From DAIODI01 sp036746875 (GTDB taxonomy: Bacteria; Pseudomonadota; Alphaproteobacteria; Rhizobiales; Aestuariivirgaceae): a stretch of DNA of 12,659 nucleotides. The notes under the pieces were generated by a model, which was not told the origin of the DNA, made no database searches, and was given only the letters and a program-made list of their open reading frames with translations. Numbering within the stretch: the first letter of the stretch is position 1; each line of letters starts with the position of its first letter. This document shows, piece by piece, positions 1-7,469 of the stretch. Position numbers and translations under genes: made by a program. Where the stretch lies: the NCBI GenBank assembly GCA_036746875.1, contig DAIODI010000072.1, positions 1-12,659 of the forward strand, read 5' to 3'.

Positions 1-52
<52 letters not shown>

Positions 53-153
53 TCACCGAAAAGAAGCGCGCAGTCGTTGTCTCCTGCGCGCCTTATGTAT
101 GTAGCAACCCGATGACGGCTTGTGAACCCCTCACCGGGGAGAATTCGACCCTG

Positions 154-972
154 TCACTGCGACGAAAACCAGCGCCATGCGTCCTCGGCGATCTTCGGGC
201 CGATCTCGTAGAACCAGTGGGTGTGGCCGGTGATGACCAGAAGCTCGGTTGGTTGTCCGTTGGCGGCCATGGCCCTGCCGCTCCGCCGCGCGGCTTCGAG
301 CGAAAAAACATGATCCTCGCTGCCGAGATACATTCTGAACGGCGAGGCCGTTAACGCCGGTTTCACGGCCGCGGCGTCGGCGAAACCACCGTGGACGGCG
401 GCGGCTCGCCATCGTCCCGGCTCCGCCTGGTTCAAAATCTCCTGCGCCAGGCGAGCCCCGGCCGAATGGCCGAACAGAAAAACGCCCTCGGCCGGCAAGC
501 CCCGGGCGGTCGCCGCCTCGCGGGCGAGCCCGCTGATGAAGGCGCGATCGGCGTCTCCGCCTGGCCACGCGCCGCCTCTCCCGTTGGGCGCCACCAGCAG
601 AAGTTCGTGCCGGACCGCGGTGTCCCGCCACATCTCCAGCATGGACAGTCCGTCGCGGCCCGCGCCATGCAGAAGGACAACGACAGCCTTCGGGGAAGCC
701 CCGGGCGGCGCGAATTCATACCAGCTGCGCCTGAACGGCCAGAGGCCGGAGTCATGCCTGGTGGCGGCCGCCTTGATCGCGGCGGACGGCGTATAGGAAT
801 AGTCGCCGCGCCGGCTGACCTGCAGGCCGTTCATCCGGCCTTCAACGAACGGCGCAGCCGGCAGTTTCGCCGCCGGCGCCACGGACGGCGCAAGGGTTTC
901 GCCGTAGGCGCCAACGAAGATCGCCAGCGCCAGGCACACGACCATCACGGCGAAGCTTGTGGTCCTGTTCAT
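154..972 (-). CDS. Exported alpha/beta-hydrolase (esterase/depolymerase-like)
   Basis: A serine hydrolase of 272 residues. The N-terminus (about residues 7-24) is a hydrophobic export signal or membrane anchor, so the enzyme should act in the periplasm. Visible core: oxyanion-type VVVLLHGAG (residues 97-105), nucleophile elbow GHSAG with Ser170, probable acid Asp220 in GSEDHVF, and His250 or His252 in GHTHWF. The layout (HG motif, APNGRG, GHSAG) resembles the PHB-depolymerase/dienelactone-hydrolase-like group, but the substrate cannot be read from the sequence. I chose ATG at 972 over an in-frame TTG at 990 because it directly precedes the signal; its ribosome site is weak (GAGCCGGG). It lies 202 bases downstream of the response regulator on the same strand and probably has its own promoter. 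Confidence 0.85.
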   Translation of the reverse strand: MNRTTSFAVMVVCLALAIFVGAYGETLAPSVAPAAKLPAAPFVEGRMNGLQVSRRGDYSYTPSAAIKAAATRHDSGLWPFRRSWYEFAPPGASPKAVVVLLHGAGRDGLSMLEMWRDTAVRHELLLVAPNGRGGAWPGGDADRAFISGLAREAATARGLPAEGVFLFGHSAGARLAQEILNQAEPGRWRAAAVHGGFADAAAVKPALTASPFRMYLGSEDHVFSLEAARRSGRAMAANGQPTELLVITGHTHWFYEIGPKIAEDAWRWFSSQ

Positions 973-1174
973 CCCGGCTCGACCGCTCAAAACGCCCTCG
1001 CGGCGCTCCAGCCAAACCGCGCCATGTTCGCCAGGCGGGATCCAAAAGCAACGGCCGGCGAAACAGCCGGACGCAATCCGGAGTTTCAGCCGACCGCAAC
1101 AGATCGAATGCGCGTAATCAGATTAGGCCGGTAGCCTCGGTCGCGAAATGGGATTTGTTCCCGAAGACGGCGCT

Positions 1175-1840
1175 TCACGTCACCTTGGTGTGCAGCGTCT
1201 CCACCGCCAGCCGGATCAGGTCACCGGTGCGATCCAGGCCCAGCTTCTCCTTGATGCGGCTGGAGGTGTTGGCCACCGTCTTGTAGGCGATGCCCAGCAC
1301 GTCGGCGATCTCCGAAAGGCTCTTGCCCTCGCCCAGCAGCCTCAGGATCTCAAGCTCGCGGTTGGAGAGCAGCTTCACCGCGTCCGCCGGGGTGATCGAG
1401 GCGTCGGCGAGGTCGTGCGCGGTCTGGTCGTCAACATACGTTTCCCCGCGCGCCGCCTTCTTCACCGCCGCCAGCAGCTCCTCCACGGGGGCGCTCTTCG
1501 ACACGTAGCCGAGCGCGCCCGCGCGGCGCGCCGACATGGCGTAGGCGACCTCGGAGTACATGGAGAAGATCACCACCCTGGCGCCCGGCCGCTCGATCCT
1601 CAGGCGGCGGAGCAGCTCAAGCCCGCTCGAATCCTTCAGGTTGATGTCGAAAACATAAACGTCGAAGGCCTTCGCCTTGAACAGCGCCAGCGCCTCCTGC
1701 GCGGTCTCGGCCTCGGCCACCTTGGCGTTCGGCAGCGTGGCGAGAAGCCGCAGCACGCCCGAGCGCACCACCGCATGATCGTCCACCACCAGGATGTCCA
1801 CGGGCCGTTTCCCTTCCCTTGCGCCAGAGCCGCCGCTCAC
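1175..1840 (-). CDS. NarL/FixJ-family response regulator (MoxX-like)
   Basis: A 221-residue transcription factor. The receiver domain (about 14-130) has the acidic pair Asp20-Asp21 in VVDDH, the phosphoacceptor Asp65 in VYVFDIN, Ser93 in the switch position and Lys115 in GYVSKSA. The C-terminal LuxR-type helix-turn-helix (about 155-215) reads LSNRELEILRLLGEGKS with the recognition region around AYKTVANTSSRIKEKL. Phosphotransfer from the neighbouring kinase should control its DNA binding. The start is GTG at 1840, and it overlaps the kinase stop in a GTGA (TGA at 1837-1839), so translation is almost certainly coupled. Its target genes are not evident. The closest named pair by architecture is MoxYX of methylotrophs, but that is an inference from domain type, not proof of a methanol role. 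Confidence 0.93.
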   Translation of the reverse strand: MSGGSGAREGKRPVDILVVDDHAVVRSGVLRLLATLPNAKVAEAETAQEALALFKAKAFDVYVFDINLKDSSGLELLRRLRIERPGARVVIFSMYSEVAYAMSARRAGALGYVSKSAPVEELLAAVKKAARGETYVDDQTAHDLADASITPADAVKLLSNRELEILRLLGEGKSLSEIADVLGIAYKTVANTSSRIKEKLGLDRTGDLIRLAVETLHTKVT

Positions 1841-3174
1841 CCGGCCGGGCGCGGCAGCAACGCATGCACGCGCACGCCCGCCGTGTCCACGGGCGCGCCG
1901 ACGGTGAACGCGCCGCCCAGCGCCTCCACCCGTTCCTTCATGCCGGCGAGGCCGTAGCCGCCCGCGCCGGGCTGAGGTTCGCGCATGCCGCCGCCGTCGT
2001 CCACCACCTCGACATCGACGCCGCCCGCCGAGGCTGACACGGCGATGCGGATGCGCTGCGGCGCGCCATGTTTGAGCGCGTTGTTCACCGCCTCACGCAC
2101 CAGCCGCTGGATGGCGCTGTCGAGGGTGGTTCCAAAACTGGTTTCGTCCACCGTCACGTCCACGCTGACGCGCGGATGGCGCTCCTCAACCTGCGCGGCG
2201 AGGTGCAGAAGCGCCTCCTCCAGCCCCAGCGCCACCGCGCCTTCCGGGCGAAGCTGGCCGAGGATCTGGCGCACCTGCCGCTTCATGTGCCCGGTCGCCT
2301 CGCGGATGGCGCTGGCGCGCTGGGCGATCTGCCGGGCGCTCTTCGCCGTCAGCTTCTTCTCCCCCGCCAGATGCTCGACCGTCGAGGCGTCCACATCGAC
2401 GGCGAACAGGAACGGGCTCACTTCGTCATGGAGGTCGCGGGCGAGGCCGGATCGCTCCTCCTCCTGCACCCGCTCAAGCTGGCGCGTCAGCGCGGCGTTG
2501 CGCGCCGCCATGTCGGCGAGGCGCTGCGACATGGCGTTGAACCCGGCGTAGAGGGGCCTGAGGTCGGCCGGCCCCGCCTCCGGCACTGTAACGCCGGCGC
2601 GGCCCTCGCCGATCTCGGCGAACGCTGACGCCAGCCGCTCCAGCGGCCGCAGCGCCCACTCCAGCGTCCACCAGACGAAGCCCAGGATCAGCGCGGCGAT
2701 CACCGCAAGCAGCGACAGGTTGGACAGCGCATCGCCCCAGATCGCGTCAATCTCGCTCAAGGGGTCGGCTTCGAGCACGATGGAGCCGAAGGCGTCGAGG
2801 CCGCCGGGCGGCGCCATCGTCACCGTCTGCCGTTCGCCGGCGAACAGCCCTGCGAACCATTGCGGCACCGAGTTGGGCAGCGCCGGCCGGCGCGAGGTCA
2901 GCAGCACGTCGCCGCGCGGCGTCACCAGCGAGGCGCGCACATGCCGGTCGCCGTCGAAGACGCTGACGATGGAGGCGAGGTGCTGTTCGGGCCGGAACGA
3001 GCGCGACACCGCCGTCATGGCGCGCTCCACCGTGGCGCGGCTCACGCTCATCGCCGCGTCGATCTCCTGCGTCACCTTGCGTTGCGCGCCAAGCCAGGTG
3101 AGCGCGCCGCCGGTCAACAGCGCGGCCAGCAGGATCAGCGCGATCGCGCCGAGAAGCCTGTGCTTGAGCGACAT
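1837..3174 (-). CDS. Membrane sensor histidine kinase, HisKA_3 type with MoxY-like sensor domain
   Basis: A 445-residue inner-membrane kinase. Order: TM1 (about 7-27); periplasmic region (28-150) containing RHVRASLVTPRGDVLL, typical of the LapD/MoxY N-terminal domain; TM2 (about 151-170); HAMP linker (about 171-225); coiled dimerisation helix with ERSGLARDLHDEVSP, whose His249 is the expected phosphorylation site; HATPase with REAVNNALKHG (N-box, Asn364-365), VDDGGGM (391-397) and GYGLAGMKERV (407-416). This is the NarX/DegS-like HPK7 class. ATG at 3174 is preceded by AAGAG at suitable distance. It forms a two-gene operon with the overlapping regulator downstream and is divergent from the CHAD gene. 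The stimulus is unknown; LapD/MoxY domains are sensory domains of varied ligand. Confidence 0.93.
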   Translation of the reverse strand: MSLKHRLLGAIALILLAALLTGGALTWLGAQRKVTQEIDAAMSVSRATVERAMTAVSRSFRPEQHLASIVSVFDGDRHVRASLVTPRGDVLLTSRRPALPNSVPQWFAGLFAGERQTVTMAPPGGLDAFGSIVLEADPLSEIDAIWGDALSNLSLLAVIAALILGFVWWTLEWALRPLERLASAFAEIGEGRAGVTVPEAGPADLRPLYAGFNAMSQRLADMAARNAALTRQLERVQEEERSGLARDLHDEVSPFLFAVDVDASTVEHLAGEKKLTAKSARQIAQRASAIREATGHMKRQVRQILGQLRPEGAVALGLEEALLHLAAQVEERHPRVSVDVTVDETSFGTTLDSAIQRLVREAVNNALKHGAPQRIRIAVSASAGGVDVEVVDDGGGMREPQPGAGGYGLAGMKERVEALGGAFTVGAPVDTAGVRVHALLPRPAG

Positions 3175-3216
3175 GCCCGTTCTCTTATCGTTCGACCTTC
3201 AGCGGCGCAATCGGCT

Positions 3217-3231
3217 GTTGTTTGTGACAAC
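3217..3231. promoter_or_regulatory. Weak inverted repeat in divergent promoter region
   Basis: GTTGT and ACAAC flank a 5-base spacer in the 107-base gap between the divergent sensor kinase and CHAD genes. The location suits an operator, for instance for autoregulation by the response regulator. The arms are only five bases and could be chance. I see no convincing paired -35/-10 boxes in this gap on either strand. Confidence 0.22.
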
Positions 3232-3281
3232 CATGACGGCCATGGTGCGCGGCTACGGAAACGACAGGGGAGCGTCGCGCA

Positions 3282-4196
3282 ATGGCGGTTGCGCTGCGCC
3301 AGACGGCGCCGGCCGGCGACACCTTGCGGCGATACGCCAAGTCGCAGGCCGCCGAACTGGAGAAGACTCTGGCCGCCGCCGCCGCCAAGGGTCACGGCGG
3401 CGTCCACAAGGCGCGCCGGCGCCTCAAGGCGCTGCGCTCGTTCCTTCGCATGATGCGCCCGGCCATTGGCGAGGAGGCGTTTCGCGACGCCAACGGAGCG
3501 CTGCGCACCGCCGGTCACGCGCTGGCGGGCGCGCGCAAGGCCGGCGCGATGATCGAGGCCGCCGACAAGCTCGCCGCGGCGACGCCGAAAGACCGCAGCG
3601 AGAATCAACCGCTGCTGGCCGCCATCCGCGCCGCCGCCGAGGCCGACGCCATGGCGCACGCCGGCGAGGACCAGGTGACCGGCGGCGTCAGCGTTGCGCT
3701 GGACCAGGTGCGGCTGGTCAGGCGCGCCATCCACGACTGGCGTCTGCCCAAACGCGACATCGGGTTCTATGTGGAGGGGCTGCGCAAGGTATACGGCCGG
3801 GCGAAGCGCCTGCTCGACCAGGGTCTCGCCACCGGCGACACCGTGGTGCTGCACGAGGCGCGCAAATCGGTCATCCACCTGCGCTACCTGCTCGACCTGC
3901 TTGAGCCGGTGTGGCCGGCGCTGTTTCGCGCCTGGAGCAAGGAGGTGCAGGCGCTGCGCGAAGTCCTGGGCGATCTCAACGATCTCCATGACATGGAGCT
4001 GCTGATGGCGCACGAAGGCTCGGCGTTCGCGGCCCTCCCCGAGAAGGAGAAGGCGCTGGCGTTGATTGCGGCGCGCCGCGCCGCATTGATCGCGGCGGTA
4101 AAGCCGTTCGCCCGCCGGCTCTATTCGGAATCGCCCGCCGGATTCGCCCGCCGCATTGCCGCCTTATGGACGTCGTGGGCGAAACACGACGACTGA
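3282..4196 (+). CDS. CHAD-domain protein
   Basis: A 304-residue, all-helical, strongly basic protein built as two halves. Half one carries VHKARRRLKALRSFLR (41-56, His42, Lys43, Arg45/46, Lys49, Arg52). Half two carries LHEARKSVIHLRYLLDLLEP (190-209, His191, Arg194, Lys195, His199, Arg201) followed by LREVLGDLNDLHDME (225-239). These are the conserved histidine and basic residues of the CHAD family, which binds inorganic polyphosphate through a positively charged channel and is found on polyphosphate granules. No CYTH/thiamine-triphosphatase-like domain is attached, unlike many CHAD proteins. ATG 3282 is supported by AGGGGAG at 3266-3272, 9 bases upstream. It is divergent from the two-component operon and convergent with the small gene to its right. 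No signal peptide is seen, so it is cytoplasmic. Confidence 0.9.
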   Translation: MAVALRQTAPAGDTLRRYAKSQAAELEKTLAAAAAKGHGGVHKARRRLKALRSFLRMMRPAIGEEAFRDANGALRTAGHALAGARKAGAMIEAADKLAAATPKDRSENQPLLAAIRAAAEADAMAHAGEDQVTGGVSVALDQVRLVRRAIHDWRLPKRDIGFYVEGLRKVYGRAKRLLDQGLATGDTVVLHEARKSVIHLRYLLDLLEPVWPALFRAWSKEVQALREVLGDLNDLHDMELLMAHEGSAFAALPEKEKALALIAARRAALIAAVKPFARRLYSESPAGFARRIAALWTSWAKHDD

Positions 4197-4270
4197 CACC
4201 GGCGGCAAAAGTGACAAGGCAATGGCTCCAGCCAAGTGGCGGCCACCTGGCAGGATGATGCTCGCAACCG

Positions 4271-4483
4271 TCAGCCCAGCGGCACGTTGGCCTTGGGACG
4301 GAACCAGAACTTCTGATGGTGAAGATGGGCCAGCACCTCCCGGAGGTCGCGAGCGGCCTTGACGGTCTCGTGCGTCTCCCGCTCGCGCGCCTGGGCGCTG
4401 AGACGGGCGATCTCGGCGTGAAGCGCATCCTCGATCAGCGCCAGCTGGCGCGGATTGAGCTTGAACGTCGGGTTGTAACCCAT
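4271..4483 (-). CDS. Conserved-looking small protein, 70 residues, unknown function
   Basis: I do not recognise a characterised family. The protein is MGYNPTFKLNPRQLALIEDA... with a predominantly helical, charged middle (about residues 11-55) and a basic aromatic tail (HHQKFWFRPKANVPLG). It has no signal peptide or membrane segment. ATG 4483 is chosen over upstream in-frame starts because AGGGAG sits 7 bases before it and the residues upstream (RPPGVRLASGRPA) look like untranslated GC-rich sequence. It faces the CHAD gene across 74 bases and has 116 bases of upstream space, so it is probably transcribed alone. Good ribosome site and natural composition support a real gene; the function is unknown. 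Confidence 0.65.
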   Translation of the reverse strand: MGYNPTFKLNPRQLALIEDALHAEIARLSAQARERETHETVKAARDLREVLAHLHHQKFWFRPKANVPLG

Positions 4484-4599
4484 GGCCGGTCTCCCTGAGG
4501 CGAGCCGCACCCCTGGCGGCCTCCATGAGATTTTTTCGCAAACCATTCGTAAGATGGATCACTGAGAAATTCGAATAGCCTTCCCGCATGGTGGAACGC

Positions 4600-5403
4600 T
4601 CAAAAGCCGGGCAGGACCAGCACCGTCGGTTTGGCGGGAAGCGTTTCGCGCGAAATGTGGACCGTGGGGGTGTCGCTTGTCTGCACGTCGTACTGCTCGC
4701 CAAGCCGGGACACGAACCGCTCCAGCGACGACAGCCCGAAGTAGTGCATCGGAATGACCAGGGGCGCGCCGATCTCTCCGAGCACCTCGATCATCGAATC
4801 GACCGGCAGCGTATAGCTGCCGTCCACCGGGGCCAGCACCACGTCGATCCGCCCCAGCGCGTTGAGGTGGTCCCTGGTCAGGCGGTGGTGCAGATGTCCG
4901 AGGTGGGCGATGCACAATCCCGCCACCTCGAACACGAACATCGAGTTCCGGTTGACGCCGCTGGCGGTGATTTCGTCCCCCCAGCTGCGCAAATCAGTGG
5001 TGACGTTGCGGACCCACACGTCGTCCACGGTGAGGTCGTAGGCGGGCGGCGCGCTCTCCCCCCACCCTGGCAGCAGGTGCGCTATCCCCGGATCGGGGGC
5101 GAGCGAGTAGTGGGTGATGTGGGCGATGTTCATGGTGGCGATCGTCGGCGTCCGGGCGGGACGCGTTGCGTCGCTGTAGTCGGTGACGATGGTCACCCCG
5201 CGCGGGCTCTCGATTTCGAAGCTCGCGTGACCGAGAAAAGTGAGGGTGACCCGGCGGGGATCGGTCGCGGCCGCAACGACGGCGGCGGGCTCGATCACCG
5301 GCTCGGCGGAGGAGACGAGCCGGGGGCAGCGCTCCGGTTCGGCGGCCGCCGGGGCGATGAGGAACACCATGCAGGCCAGAACTAATGCGGCGACCCGAAG
5401 CAC
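4600..5403 (-). CDS. Exported metallo-beta-lactamase-fold hydrolase with variant metal motif
   Basis: A 267-residue protein with a signal peptide (MLRVAALVLACMVFLIAPAAA, cleavage near residue 21), so periplasmic. The MBL/UlaG-like fold is shown by FLGHASFEIE (56-65, His59), TDYSDA (74-79, Asp75), AHLGHLHH (166-173, His167/His170) and PMHYF (218-222, His220). The canonical HxHxDH metal motif is not present. Its place is taken by AHITHYSLAPDPGI (94-107, His95, His98, Asp104), which I believe marks a subfamily seen in alphaproteobacteria rather than a loss of function. The GTG start at 5403 is preferred because GGGAG lies 6 bases upstream and it gives a full signal peptide; an internal ATG (residue 12) would leave a stub. 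Substrate unknown. It follows the small secreted protein gene by 85 bases. Confidence 0.85.
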   Translation of the reverse strand: MLRVAALVLACMVFLIAPAAAEPERCPRLVSSAEPVIEPAAVVAAATDPRRVTLTFLGHASFEIESPRGVTIVTDYSDATRPARTPTIATMNIAHITHYSLAPDPGIAHLLPGWGESAPPAYDLTVDDVWVRNVTTDLRSWGDEITASGVNRNSMFVFEVAGLCIAHLGHLHHRLTRDHLNALGRIDVVLAPVDGSYTLPVDSMIEVLGEIGAPLVIPMHYFGLSSLERFVSRLGEQYDVQTSDTPTVHISRETLPAKPTVLVLPGF

Positions 5404-5451
5404 GATCGGCTCCCGACTGACGACGGCGGACCGGACGCTGAACCCGTATCA

Positions 5452-5471
5452 CCCGGGGGCTCAGCCCCGGG
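5452..5471 (-). terminator. GC-rich hairpin after small secreted protein gene
   Basis: CCCGGGG and CCCCGGG form a perfect 7-base stem with a 6-base loop (GCTCAG), 17 bases past the stop of the small secreted protein gene on the minus strand. There is no T-run after it, so it may be a weak terminator, an RNA-stabilising hairpin, or chance in GC-rich DNA. Confidence 0.35.
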
Positions 5472-5488
5472 CGCACAAAGGCGTGTGG

Positions 5489-5839
5489 TCAGAAGTTGTT
5501 CGGATTGCCGGCGACGATGGTTCCGGTGCCGTCGTCCTTGCCGTCCTTCACCCAGGTCACTTCGCTGCCGGCAAGACGCACCTGCCAGCAGCCCTCCGGG
5601 TCGGTCCCGTAGGCGAAGCACATGCGGTCGCCGTCGACGCGCCACTTGCCGGTGTAGTCCTTGCCCTTGATGACGCCGTCGGCGCTGTAGAACTCGGTGT
5701 AGGCGCCGGAGGCGATCATGCTGCCCTGCACGGTGTTGCCGGTGATCGCCGCCTTGATCTGGTCGCCGGTGGCGAACTCGGCGGCGAAGGATGCTGGCGC
5801 GAAAGCGACAAGGAAAGCTGCGGTCGCGATAAGTCTCAT
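5489..5839 (-). CDS. Small secreted protein, unknown function
   Basis: A 116-residue protein with a clear signal peptide (MRLIATAAFLVAFAPASFA, cleavage near residue 19). The mature part is about 97 residues, with GNTVQG (35-39 region), YTEFYSADGVIKGKDYTGKW (47-66), two cysteines Cys74 and Cys84 (MCFAY...GCWQV) that could form a periplasmic disulfide, and a GNPNNF C-terminus. The pattern recalls small beta-rich periplasmic proteins common in Rhizobiales (DUF995-like), but I cannot assign a family with confidence. ATG 5839 has GGAGG 6 bases upstream; an upstream in-frame start would put a charged tail before the signal. It lies 118 bases downstream of the kinase pair and 85 bases upstream of the MBL-fold gene, both on the same strand, so it could be cotranscribed with the latter. 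Confidence 0.75.
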   Translation of the reverse strand: MRLIATAAFLVAFAPASFAAEFATGDQIKAAITGNTVQGSMIASGAYTEFYSADGVIKGKDYTGKWRVDGDRMCFAYGTDPEGCWQVRLAGSEVTWVKDGKDDGTGTIVAGNPNNF

Positions 5840-5957
5840 GGGTGCCTCCGGGCGTTTTGACCAATCCTTTTGCAACGAAGCGGGGACCGGAACCGGATCA
5901 CCGCCGGCGAAGCTCCCGTGTCTTCACGCATGCCAACTGGAACCGGACACGCTGCGC

Positions 5958-7469
5958 TCACACGCCGGCAAGCCGGCGCACCTCCCGGACGGTCTGCGCC
6001 GGATCGCCCACGCCCACATCGACGGCGGCCCACGTCATCTCGCCCGGCGGCTTGCGCATCTGCTGCTCGAGGACGGCCGCGGTCGCATCCGACGCGCTGG
6101 CCGGACGCGAGGCGATGCGGTCCGCAAGCGTCGTGGCGCTGGCGGTCAGCCAGACGCCGGCGAATTCCGCGCCGCCTGCCACCGCCGCGATGGCCAGTCG
6201 CGTCTCCTCGCGGTCGAAGACGGCCCCCGCCACCACGCTTGCCCCGGCGCGGGTGAGGGCCGCCGCCTGATCGGCCTGCGCCTGGTACACCGCCTGCGAC
6301 ACGCCGGGTGCATAGGCCTCCGGCGGCAACGCCCGAAGAGCCGGCACGCCGTACATCGCCTTGCGGATCCGGTCGGTTTCCAGAATGCGCGCGCCCGGCG
6401 CCGGGTGGAGACGAAAGGCCAGCGCCTCGGCCACGGTCGTCTTGCCGCTGCCGCTGAAACCGCCGAGCGCGATCAACCGCGGCGCGGCGGCGTCGAGCAG
6501 CTCCCCGGCCAGCGCGAAGTACCGGCGAGCTTCCTTGAGGCGCTCCGGCTGGCCGGTCCGCGCCATCGTCGCCTCCACATGCGCCCGCACCGTGGCCCGC
6601 GCCGCCATGAAGAAGGCGAGCAGGCAAAAGCCCTCGACCTCGCCGGCGAGATCGCAATAGCGGTTGGCGATGATGTTGGCCTCGCGCCGGAGATCAAGCC
6701 GCCACAGGTCCATGAGCAGGAACGCAAGGTCGTAGAGCGTATCGACGGTGGCGAGGCGTTCCGAGAAGTCCAGGCAATCGTAAAGCCGGGGTCGCCCGCC
6801 GATCAGGCAGATGTTGCGCAGATGGAGGTCGCCGTGGCACCGGCGCACCTTGCCGGCCCGCGCCCGCTGGTCGAGCATCGCGGCGTGCCGATCGAGCCGC
6901 CGCCGGGTGGCGTCGTCGAGCGCTTCGATCTCAGCGGCCTCGAACGCGCCGCAGAGGTCGAGCGCCCGGCGGTTCAGGGCGATGACGTCGGCCATCGCCT
7001 GACGGCCGGAGGCGACCTGCGCCGGCGCGGCGGCCGCATGAAACTCGGCGATCGTCTCGGCGAGCGCCGCCTGCAGGGCGGGCGTGAGATCGCCCCGCGC
7101 AGCGACGCGATCGAGGATCGCGTCCTGGCTGAAGCGCGTCATTTCAACGACCGTATCGACGAGCGGACCGTCCCCGTCGAAGCCGAGCGCGCCATCCGGC
7201 CGCCGGGTGATGCGCCGCACGCCGCGATAGAGCTCCGGCGCGGCGGGCGCGTTCAGCCGGTGCTCGTTGCGGCACGCCGCCTCGCGGATCGTCACGGTGG
7301 AGAAATCGAGATAGGGCAGCTTCACCGCCCGCTTCAGCTTGAAGGCCCGCTCGCCGGCGAGGAACACGATCGAGGCGTGGCTCGAAATTGTTTCCACCGG
7401 GGCGGCCGCGCCGTGCGCGACGGGGGACGACAGGAAGGCGATCACGTCGGTCTGGTCGCCGTCGCTCAT
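5958..7469 (-). CDS. Bifunctional APH-fold phosphotransferase / P-loop ATP-binding protein
   Basis: A 503-residue fusion. The N-terminal part (about 25-310) is an aminoglycoside-phosphotransferase/choline-kinase-fold kinase: FKLKRAVKLPYLDFS carries the ATP-binding lysine region, CHGDLHLRNI (211-220) is the catalytic loop, and DCLDFSE (231-237, Asp234) the metal-binding aspartate. The C-terminal part (about 330-503) is a zeta-toxin/gluconate-kinase-like P-loop domain with GGFSGSGKTT (336-345, Walker A) and ETDRIRK (364-370). The same two-domain arrangement is known in many proteobacteria and in mycobacterial Rv2004c-like proteins; no antibiotic-resistance role should be assumed. Start ATG 7469 overlaps the stop of the upstream kinase in ATGA, so the two are translationally coupled. 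Cytoplasmic; substrate unknown. Confidence 0.88.
   Translation of the reverse strand: MSDGDQTDVIAFLSSPVAHGAAAPVETISSHASIVFLAGERAFKLKRAVKLPYLDFSTVTIREAACRNEHRLNAPAAPELYRGVRRITRRPDGALGFDGDGPLVDTVVEMTRFSQDAILDRVAARGDLTPALQAALAETIAEFHAAAAPAQVASGRQAMADVIALNRRALDLCGAFEAAEIEALDDATRRRLDRHAAMLDQRARAGKVRRCHGDLHLRNICLIGGRPRLYDCLDFSERLATVDTLYDLAFLLMDLWRLDLRREANIIANRYCDLAGEVEGFCLLAFFMAARATVRAHVEATMARTGQPERLKEARRYFALAGELLDAAAPRLIALGGFSGSGKTTVAEALAFRLHPAPGARILETDRIRKAMYGVPALRALPPEAYAPGVSQAVYQAQADQAAALTRAGASVVAGAVFDREETRLAIAAVAGGAEFAGVWLTASATTLADRIASRPASASDATAAVLEQQMRKPPGEMTWAAVDVGVGDPAQTVREVRRLAGV

Noticed and set aside
126..138. CCCC-TCACC-GGGG hairpin between the hydrolase and the tRNA
   Set aside because: A four-base stem without a T-run is expected often by chance in GC-rich DNA.
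1055..1070. CCGGC/GCCGG hairpin downstream of the response regulator, followed on the minus strand by a short T-rich stretch
   Set aside because: The stem is only five bases and the T-run is poor (CTTTT, several bases away). It is too weak to call a terminator.
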